Shown: in pieces, positions 46,805 to 53,398 of the stretch
Position numbering within the stretch: the stretch's first letter is position 1
Layout: each line of letters begins with the position of its first letter
From: a virus
Reading direction: 5' to 3' (one strand)
IMG/VR virus record: IMGVR_UViG_3300045911_000155
Coordinates: 16,561 to 80,560 of that record
DNA: 64,000 bases
Translations under genes and position numbers: made by a program
The notes under the pieces: model-generated
Database searches by the model: none
The model's input: only the letters and a program-made list of their open reading frames with translations
Told to the model about the DNA's origin: nothing

Positions 46805-47809
46805 TTAGTCGTCTCCGTATGGATCTTCGTCGCCCGTGTAGTTGACCTTCTCTTTGTTCTTCAGCAACTTGTCCGCCAGCAACCCAACAATCACTTTCAT
46901 CAGCGGGTTTCCGTCTGAAAGCGTGTCCACCAAGGTATTGATCCGATCCTTGCGGCGCTCTTGTTTCTTGTTGTGATCGTCGATGTCTTTGTTGTGGACC
47001 TTTTGCAAAGACCGAAGAACATTCTGGATGGCCTTGATCTTGTTCTGATAGCCGGACTGCCGTTCCCGGAAATTGTTTAACTTGTCCCGGTCGTCGGTTC
47101 GCGGCGGCGTCAATTCCCGCGACGTGTGTTGAGCATTTGCCAGCTTCGCTTTCAATTCCGCCGGGCCGAACTTCTCACGCTCTAACCACTGTTGGAACCA
47201 CTGCGAAGGAATTGCCTTGATTTCAAATTCACCGGGTTTCTTCCCGGCAATCTTGTAGGTGACTTCGCCCTTCTTGATGTCGTCGTCGGCTGTGCCGTCT
47301 TTAGGCATCGGTGGCGCATCTTCATCGTCGTCATCGTAGTTATTGAAGCCGGTGTAGTCGTCTTGGTCTTCATCATCGGCTTTGTCTGCTACGCCACCAA
47401 CCGCCGTTTTCTTCGGTTCCGGTTCGTCTTCATCGTCCCCATCGCCATCCTTCGGCTCTGGTTCCTCTTCGTCGTCCGGTTCGGGCTTAGGAGTCGGCTT
47501 CACCTTGGCTTTGATGTCGTTCAACTTCAGACCATTGGCCTTCGCCAAATCTTCTGCCCGCTTCAAGAGCTTTTCGTTGGTCTTTTCGTCGCCTTCGTCA
47601 CCGGCGTCTTCGGCCTGTTGAATCAGATCACGGATCTGTTGCTTGATGGCTTTCAGCTTGGCTTTCTTTTCGTCGTCTTCGCCACCATCATCTTCCGGGC
47701 CTTTCTCAATCAACAGGTGTTCAGCCAAGGTGATGCGGCGCGCCTCAACTAGAATTGCGGCGCGCCGAAATAGTTCTTGCTCAATGAGCCGATTTACCTT
47801 GGGTTTCAC
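46805..47809 (-). CDS. acidic head-core protein
   Basis: 334 aa. N-terminal basic helix (KPKVNRLIEQELFRRAAIL), a central Asp/Glu/Pro low-complexity region, then a globular or helical C-terminus (NPLMKVIVGLLADKLLKNKE). By position next to gene 21 and by composition it is probably a scaffold or internal head protein; no direct T4 counterpart is recognised. Confidence 0.6.
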   Translation of the reverse strand: MKPKVNRLIEQELFRRAAILVEARRITLAEHLLIEKGPEDDGGEDDEKKAKLKAIKQQIRDLIQQAEDAGDEGDEKTNEKLLKRAEDLAKANGLKLNDIKAKVKPTPKPEPDDEEEPEPKDGDGDDEDEPEPKKTAVGGVADKADDEDQDDYTGFNNYDDDDEDAPPMPKDGTADDDIKKGEVTYKIAGKKPGEFEIKAIPSQWFQQWLEREKFGPAELKAKLANAQHTSRELTPPRTDDRDKLNNFRERQSGYQNKIKAIQNVLRSLQKVHNKDIDDHNKKQERRKDRINTLVDTLSDGNPLMKVIVGLLADKLLKNKEKVNYTGDEDPYGDD

Positions 47810-47824
47810 TGGACTCCTGTCCTG

Positions 47825-48754
47825 TTACTTCTTGACTGTGGTGGGCTTCTTCGCGGCGGTCTTGCGGGCCTTTGCTGCCTTTTCACGGGCCTTCTTTGCC
47901 TTTTCCGCTTCCTTCTTCAGCCATTCCTGATACTTCTTCTGTGCTTCGGCAACGCGCTTCTTCAAATTGCCCAAACCGGCTTGCTTCTTCGCAATGGCTT
48001 CATTCGCCTTGGCGATGCTTTCCGGCTTGGCCTTCTTGCGGCGCAAGTCAGCGACGCGCTGGCGGGCACCGGCGATCTGGTGTTGCTTCTCAACGACGGA
48101 TGCGTTCAGGCGACCGATGTATGCTTGCCACCCGGCCTTGTCACGTGCTTCATCTAGCTGGATGGATTCATTCACAGGCTTGACCCACGTCTTACCCTGT
48201 GACTTGCGGGCATCGGCCCACTGTTGAGCATCACTCTTGTCAGAGAACACGCGCGAATAAGTCTTGGTCGTTCCGTACTTGCCTTGAGAGGGATTATCGT
48301 GTCGTTTGTCTAGGACTCCTTGAAAACCCTCTGCGACAATATCATCATCATCCGTCTCCACATCATCGGAGATTTCACCAGCGGGAATCACCCACGCAGA
48401 TCCTTCCGACTTGTGGTCATTGACCCACTTTTCAGCTTCCGACTTAGTGTCGAAAAAAGGGGAGTAGGTTTTGATCTTTCCGTTCTTGCTCCCCTTACCC
48501 TTACCGGGCTTTTCAAGAACTCCCTTAAAACCGTGCTTGACACCTTCGGCAACGTCGTCCATGTCGTCGCATTCTTCGACGTACTCAATTTCGTCTTCGG
48601 GAATGACGCCAGCGCCCGGCCCGCCGTAGGCTTCCTTCATGACCGTGGGGCAGTTTGAATAGATCGCGGAAAGCATAGAACGGTTCAATCCTTCGCGGAT
48701 CAATTCGTTCGCGTCAAAGAGCCGTCCTTCTCGAATGGCAGTGATGATGTTCAT
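47825..48754 (-). CDS. head-core protein with internal duplication and basic tail
   Basis: 309 aa. Two repeats of about 60 residues: GFKGVLEKPGKGKGSKNGKI .. TYSPFFDTKSEAEKWVNDHK and GFQGVLDKRHDNPSQGKYGT .. TYSRVFSDKSDAQQWADARK, each ending in a W-V-x-P strand. The C-terminus is a lysine/alanine histone-like coiled coil (KKAREKAAKARKTAAKKP). A DNA-compacting internal protein is plausible. It lies in the slot held by genes 67/68 in T4. Confidence 0.6.
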   Translation of the reverse strand: MNIITAIREGRLFDANELIREGLNRSMLSAIYSNCPTVMKEAYGGPGAGVIPEDEIEYVEECDDMDDVAEGVKHGFKGVLEKPGKGKGSKNGKIKTYSPFFDTKSEAEKWVNDHKSEGSAWVIPAGEISDDVETDDDDIVAEGFQGVLDKRHDNPSQGKYGTTKTYSRVFSDKSDAQQWADARKSQGKTWVKPVNESIQLDEARDKAGWQAYIGRLNASVVEKQHQIAGARQRVADLRRKKAKPESIAKANEAIAKKQAGLGNLKKRVAEAQKKYQEWLKKEAEKAKKAREKAAKARKTAAKKPTTVKK

Positions 48755-48780
48755 TGTGGTGAAATCCTCTTGCTAATGCA

Positions 48781-48788
48781 GTATTTAG
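48781..48788 (-). promoter_or_regulatory. late promoter, CTAAATAC type
   Basis: CGGCTAAATACTGC about 26 bases before ATG 48754. Confidence 0.7.
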
Positions 48789-48799
48789 CCGTGAACCGC

Positions 48800-49180
48800 T
48801 TAGCGGCGCTTTTTGTTCTTTCCGTGGAAGTGCTTAGAGTCATTCGGGATGTGCTCATCTTCCACGTGATGAAGAACATCGAAACCTTCGACATCTTCAC
48901 CTTCTTCGGGTTGGAAAATTTCTTCCACAGCCGGTTCCGGCTCTGGTTCAACCACCGGTTCCGGCAGTGTCTCCACTTCCGTGCCGATATTCGGCAAAAC
49001 TGCCGGTTGGACAAAATCCTCAACTTTCGGTTCTTCCACCGGCGGCGCATAGATGGCCGCAAGGGTGCCGCCAAATCGTCCATCTGCCGGATCGGGCGTC
49101 GGTGTGCCCGATGGTGTATGTTGCGACTCTTCAGTCCGATAGGGTGCGACTAGAGAGCCGCCAAAACGTTCGTTGCTCAT
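48800..49180 (-). CDS. proline/glutamate-rich head protein
   Basis: 126 aa from ATG 49180. Two copies of RFGGSLVAPY / RFGGTLAAIY near the N-terminus, then a Pro/Glu/Val-rich disordered region and a basic end (FHGKNKKRR). It lies immediately after the portal gene, where T4 has gene 67, also a small acidic prohead core protein. Confidence 0.6.
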   Translation of the reverse strand: MSNERFGGSLVAPYRTEESQHTPSGTPTPDPADGRFGGTLAAIYAPPVEEPKVEDFVQPAVLPNIGTEVETLPEPVVEPEPEPAVEEIFQPEEGEDVEGFDVLHHVEDEHIPNDSKHFHGKNKKRR

Positions 49181-49188
49181 ATGTGTGT

Positions 49189-51123
49189 TTATTCCCACAG
49201 CTTTTCTAATTGGGTCCGAAACCGAATCCGCGATTCTGCCGTGGGTTCTTCGTCCTCTTCTTCGGTGTCGCCGCCCAAATCATTGAGCGTCTTCATAACC
49301 GTCTTCACATCGACGCCAGCTTCCTTTGCTGCCTTTTCGATGTTTTCCTTCTCTTCGTCACTGAGTTCGCCGATGTCACCATCGCCGCTCAGAATGTCAG
49401 TGAATGTGCCCATCACTTCTTTCGGATCTAACCCGGATTGGCGCGCGGCCTTGGTGATAGCGGCACGTTCCTTGTCAGTGAATTCGACCGTATCTTCTTC
49501 GTCTTCTTCCGGCTCAGTGCCGTCACCTTCGTCGTCTTCATCGGGCGGAAGATCACCACCTTCATCACCAGTCAGGTCAGCATCGCCACCCATGTCTGCG
49601 TCGCCCATATCACCACCGGACATATCGTCTCCCATACCGGGCTGTCCTTCGCCTTTAGCTTTCTCTTCAGCGATCTGACGATCTTCGTTTTTGATGACAT
49701 CTTCGGTCTGTTGCAAGATGTTCTGCCGAATCCACATGTTCGACACATAGGTACCGACGAACTCCTGAACCCCCAAATCACGGGCGAAATTGAAGCGTTC
49801 CCGCATGATTTCCATTTCCTTCAATTCGCTGAAGTACGTGTCTTTGAGGAACGAGTAAAAGATTTTTTGCTTGATGTAGTCCCAATCTTCATAGGCGATG
49901 ATGCCCTTCAGCATCAATTGACGGCTCAGCAACGTGTCCATCAACATCGTGAACTTGTTGCGCATTGCCGCCACGAATTTGCCGAACGAAATTTCGTCAC
50001 GGGTCACTTCAGCCGACCGGCCCAAACTGAAACCGGTGTCGGGCTTCAAACGGCTCACCGGCACATTGAGCGCCTGATAGAGCTTCATTTGGAAGTACTC
50101 CACGTCCGCCAGTTCCGACAGATTCGCGCCGCCTTGTAGCGTCTGGATTTCCGTTCCCCGGCTACCGTCACGGCGGGGAAGCCAGAAGTCTTCCATCATC
50201 GAAAGGAACTTCTTGTCATCCCGAATTTCACCGGTCTGAGCGTCGTAAACGATCTTGTTCCGGTACTGGTTCATGATGTCGCGAAGATACTGTTCGGCCT
50301 TCGTCTTCGGCAAGTTACCAACGTCGATATAGAAGGCCCGACGTTCCGGCGCGCGGCTCATACGATAGATGACCGTGGCGTCTTCCATCATGCGAAGCTG
50401 GTTCAGCGGCTTGATGGCCTTATGCAGATGGCTCAGAATGATCTGTGAGTTGTGGTCAATGATCCCGGAGTGAGCATACGCAATCGCGTCCGGCGCAATA
50501 ATTGCTCCACCTTGCCCCGCGTTGGTGTAGTCAATCCCCATTTCGTTAAAGATGTAGTACTCTTGCATGTCCGTGATGACTTCCACGTTCGTGCTGGTCA
50601 TCGCGCGCTCAATGGTATTGACTTTGTGGATCTTGCGCGGGTCAATGTACCGGAGTTCTTTGATACCTTCGCGCGGATTCTTCGGGTCGATGAGGATGTG
50701 ATAGTGCAACCGTCCATCGATGTACCAACGACGGAAAATGTCTTGACCTTCATTGTTGAAGTTCAACAGATTCATGATCGTTTCGTATTCTTCACGAATC
50801 TGATCTTTGACGTTTTCGGCGTAGTCCAGCTTGTCCAGCACCAGCGACATACTGCTCTGGTTCTCTTCGACCACGATGGCTTCATTGACGATGTGTCGAA
50901 TAGCCGTGTCAATCTCCGGTTGAATCGACATGTCGCGATATCGAGTGATGAGTTCGGCTTCGTTGCGGACAGATCCGTCCATGTCAACGAATGTGCCGAA
51001 CATGCCGCCGGATTCAACAAGAATCGCGCCGTCCTGATTCTCAGGCGGAACGAAAGACCGGCGTTCTTGCGTCTTGTTGCGCCGGTCGCGCCCGATCCTG
51101 AATCCAAACAATTTCAATGCCAT
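49189..51123 (-). CDS. 20: portal protein gp20
   Basis: 644 aa. Gp20 landmarks: the MFGTFVDMDGSVRNEAELIT start region, RDMSIQPEIDTAIRHIVNEA, EGIKELRYIDPRKIHKV, RMMEDATVIYRMSRAPERRA, FYIDVGNLPKTKAEQYLRDI and a central LKPDTGFSLGRS. It forms the dodecameric DNA channel. The last 150 residues are an acidic low-complexity tail that T4 gp20 (524 aa) lacks. Confidence 0.96.
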   Translation of the reverse strand: MALKLFGFRIGRDRRNKTQERRSFVPPENQDGAILVESGGMFGTFVDMDGSVRNEAELITRYRDMSIQPEIDTAIRHIVNEAIVVEENQSSMSLVLDKLDYAENVKDQIREEYETIMNLLNFNNEGQDIFRRWYIDGRLHYHILIDPKNPREGIKELRYIDPRKIHKVNTIERAMTSTNVEVITDMQEYYIFNEMGIDYTNAGQGGAIIAPDAIAYAHSGIIDHNSQIILSHLHKAIKPLNQLRMMEDATVIYRMSRAPERRAFYIDVGNLPKTKAEQYLRDIMNQYRNKIVYDAQTGEIRDDKKFLSMMEDFWLPRRDGSRGTEIQTLQGGANLSELADVEYFQMKLYQALNVPVSRLKPDTGFSLGRSAEVTRDEISFGKFVAAMRNKFTMLMDTLLSRQLMLKGIIAYEDWDYIKQKIFYSFLKDTYFSELKEMEIMRERFNFARDLGVQEFVGTYVSNMWIRQNILQQTEDVIKNEDRQIAEEKAKGEGQPGMGDDMSGGDMGDADMGGDADLTGDEGGDLPPDEDDEGDGTEPEEDEEDTVEFTDKERAAITKAARQSGLDPKEVMGTFTDILSGDGDIGELSDEEKENIEKAAKEAGVDVKTVMKTLNDLGGDTEEEDEEPTAESRIRFRTQLEKLWE

Positions 51124-51131
51124 ATCGCAAT

Positions 51132-51139
51132 TTATTTAG
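51132..51139 (-). promoter_or_regulatory. late promoter, CTAAATAA type
   Basis: GTCCTAAATAAATTG 8 bases before ATG 51123 of gene 20. Confidence 0.65.
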
Positions 51140-51174
51140 GACGACGTTTTGCAAGGTCCCATAAATGCTGGTGT

Positions 51175-51204
51175 TTGACATACAAGTCGGCATCGTGGTA
51201 TGAT
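51175..51204 (+). promoter_or_regulatory. early promoter with operator, leaderless output
   Basis: TTGACA (51175-51180), 18-base spacer, TATGAT (51199-51204), extended -35 TTGACATACAAGTC. ATG 51210 is 6 bases past the -10. Confidence 0.85.
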
Positions 51205-51209
51205 GAGCC

Positions 51210-52049
51210 ATGCTTGTTGCGATCTTTGCGCGCCCCAACATCACAGATCCGTCTGTGAGGACTGTGATATCGTCGTTGCTCGAACAACTGGACGCCGATG
51301 GTGTCGAATACCGATTGGATGAATATGCCGCCGGATACGTCGGTGGTCGTCAATTCCCGATTCCCTACGACATCTGTACCGGGGCGAATGCGGCCATCGT
51401 GTTGGGCGGCGACGGCACGCTGTTGACGAACGCACAGAAGATCCCCGCCAATGTGCCCGTGCTGGCCGTGAACCTTGGCAATCTAGGCTTCCTGACGACC
51501 ACGACATCCGACAAGATGATCCAGACGGTCCAGCGGGTCCTGAAAGACGACTACGACACGCTGGAACGCACCTTCATGGGTGCCCGGATCAAACGCTTCG
51601 GCGTTGAAGCGATGTCCTTCGAAGCGATGAATGATGTGGTCATCAAGGCGGCGGATTCCGGTCGCACCCTGTCGTTCAATCTGAGCATTGACCGACAACC
51701 GGTTGCGCAATACCGGGCGGACGGCATCATCATTTCCACTCCCACAGGATCAACAGCATATTCATTGGCGGCGGGCGGGCCAATCATCTATCCCACGCTC
51801 AAGGCAATGACCATCACGCCGATCTGTCCCCACACGCTCACGTTCCGTCCCGTGGTCGTCCCGGATACCGTCGAAATCGTCATCGTATCGGATCAGTCGA
51901 AACTGTACGTGGATGGCCGGGATGTCGCGGAAATCGACCGCAACAACGAAGTCGTCTGCCAGATCAGTTCCAAGATCATCAACCTCATTCAGCCACGCCA
52001 CATGCCCTACTTCGACGTGCTCAGAGAGAAGTTAGGATGGGGAGAATAG
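51210..52049 (+). CDS. nadK: NAD kinase
   Basis: 279 aa, full length. AAIVLGGDGTLL (D68 catalytic), VNLGNLGFLT, ALNDVV-type MNDVVIKA, and RADGIIISTPTGSTAYSLAA with AGGPI are the NadK motifs; the C-terminal beta-sandwich is complete. It phosphorylates NAD to NADP with ATP. It is inserted in opposite orientation between genes 19 and 20 with its own early promoter, so it is a moron in an otherwise late block. Confidence 0.95.
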   Translation: MLVAIFARPNITDPSVRTVISSLLEQLDADGVEYRLDEYAAGYVGGRQFPIPYDICTGANAAIVLGGDGTLLTNAQKIPANVPVLAVNLGNLGFLTTTTSDKMIQTVQRVLKDDYDTLERTFMGARIKRFGVEAMSFEAMNDVVIKAADSGRTLSFNLSIDRQPVAQYRADGIIISTPTGSTAYSLAAGGPIIYPTLKAMTITPICPHTLTFRPVVVPDTVEIVIVSDQSKLYVDGRDVAEIDRNNEVVCQISSKIINLIQPRHMPYFDVLREKLGWGE

Positions 52050-52192
52050 ACACGATCCGATATCGGTTCTGGTGGGTCCTGATGGTCATTGCAATGCGCA
52101 TGCGGTGGCATCGCCCGATGAATCATGCATGGCACCGGAAAATGGATATCTTCCTGCGAAATGCTGGTCCCCAATCCGATTACGGATGGTGA
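52037..52192 (+). CDS. small membrane-type protein after NAD kinase
   Basis: 51 aa from ATG 52037, overlapping the end of nadK by 13 bases. One hydrophobic stretch rich in Trp/Met (FWWVLMVIAMRMRW), then a basic/aromatic tail. Could be a small membrane protein. Function unknown. Confidence 0.45.
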   Translation: MGRIDTIRYRFWWVLMVIAMRMRWHRPMNHAWHRKMDIFLRNAGPQSDYGW

Positions 52193-52220
52193 AAAGAAAA
52201 CGGCCCGGCTAGGCCGGGCC
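52191..52220 (-). terminator. rho-independent terminator, minus strand
   Basis: GGCCCGGCCTAGCCGGGCC hairpin followed by GTTTTCTTTTC on the minus strand, ending the gene 19 transcript 90 bases past its stop. Confidence 0.8.
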
Positions 52221-52312
52221 ATCTTCGCTGGTACCGCCCATGCTCTACAGACGGAACCGTCACTGTTCGTACACGTGGTACGTCAGCTAAAACTGTTGAG
52301 TTGTCACGCCGA

Positions 52313-52855
52313 TTAGTCGGTCGTGTCGGACTGCCACCACTGGTACTGAAGCGTTACCGGCGTTTCCGAAATGTTGTCGTTGTCTTCCCATCCTAGATCG
52401 ATGGAATTGACTTGCGACGGCCAAACACCGACGAACTTGTATCGCTTGTTTTCCTGACCAGTCTTGTCATAGTGAACCAAGGTCAAGTCCGACTGGTAGC
52501 TGTTGGTTTCGAGCGCATCCTGACGACGAACGTTCAAGATGTGAGCGTTTAGACCATTCGACCACTCTTCGAACGCCTTGCGGATCAAAAAGTCTTCATC
52601 ATTGATGATCGTGATCGACAACTCTTCGAACGTGCGGTCGCCCGGCACCTTCAACTTCCGACCAAAGTACCCGACTTCAATGCTGCCAATCTGCTGGCCG
52701 GGCATCTGTGCTGCTTTGCACATGAATTCGGCCTTCGATCCCGCCGCCGTACCACCGGGCACAAATGCGGGGAAGGTGATGAGGCATTTGAAGAGATTCT
52801 TGCGTGCGCCGCCATACTGAAATTGCGCGCGAAATTCTTGAACGTTAAAAGCCAT
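52313..52855 (-). CDS. 19: tail tube protein gp19
   Basis: 180 aa from ATG 52855. NVQEFRAQFQYGGARKNLFK, FMCKAAQMPGQQIGSIEVGY, FGRKLKVPGDRTFEELSITI and a C-terminal beta strand with TPVTLQYQWW match T4-like tube proteins (T4 gp19 163 aa). It polymerises around the tape measure inside the sheath. Late promoter about 38 bases upstream. Confidence 0.95.
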   Translation of the reverse strand: MAFNVQEFRAQFQYGGARKNLFKCLITFPAFVPGGTAAGSKAEFMCKAAQMPGQQIGSIEVGYFGRKLKVPGDRTFEELSITIINDEDFLIRKAFEEWSNGLNAHILNVRRQDALETNSYQSDLTLVHYDKTGQENKRYKFVGVWPSQVNSIDLGWEDNDNISETPVTLQYQWWQSDTTD

Positions 52856-52892
52856 GGTGTTTATCCTTCTCCTGAAAGAGATTCTTCGCTTT

Positions 52893-52900
52893 GTATTTAG
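52893..52900 (-). promoter_or_regulatory. late promoter, CTAAATAC type
   Basis: TTGCTAAATACAAAG upstream of gene 19, with a GGAGA ribosome site after it. Confidence 0.7.
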
Positions 52901-52925
52901 CAACGCACCGCTGACTTTCGTGACC

Positions 52926-53325
52926 CTATCCCTTCCCCACTCCCTGTTCGGCTTCCTGTTGCACTTCCAAATCGAACCGAATGGCGTAATTGAGCACGAC
53001 TGGCACGGGAACATGAAGGTCCGCCGCGATCTTCGTCGCGCCTTTCGCGGCAAGCTGATCCTTCAACCACACTTTCGATAACAGCTTTTCGCGAATTTCT
53101 TTTTGGATCGGCTCAGCGACGGGGATGTGTTCAGATTGGGTTTTGATACATGCTCGTTCGCCGCACGTCGCCGCATACCCAACCTTTCGGAAAGGGACCG
53201 GGCGAATCTGACAAACTGGACAACGTATTGCCTTCCACTGGTCGGGAGCATTTTTCAAGAGCCATTTTGGATTGCACCGGCTAGAAACCAGTTTTCCGTC
53301 TTTGATGAGTGTACAACTTATTCAT
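52926..53325 (-). pseudogene. zinc/HTH protein between genes 18 and 19, frameshifted near its start
   Basis: The frame open to 52926 reads SSRCNPKWLLKNAPDQW, IRCPVCQIRPVPFRKVGYAA, TCGERACIKTQSEH and a helix-turn-helix-like end (LKDQLAAKGATKIAADLHVP). Its upstream part has no good start in frame, but ATG 53325 (MNKL) one frame away joins it if one T is removed from TTG near 53315. The zinc finger with HTH suits a free-standing homing-type or regulatory gene in a virion block. Confidence 0.5.
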
Positions 53326-53344
53326 CGAAGAACTAGTCAAAAAG

Positions 53345-53375
53345 AAAACCGCCGGGGAGTAACCCCGGCGGTTTT
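53345..53375 (-). terminator. bidirectional terminator after gene 18
   Basis: AAAACCGCCGGGG-TTACT-CCCCGGCGGTTTT with T-rich ends in both directions; ends the sheath transcript. Confidence 0.9.
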
Positions 53376-53398
53376 CGTCTCTCTTTCAGGTTTAGGGC

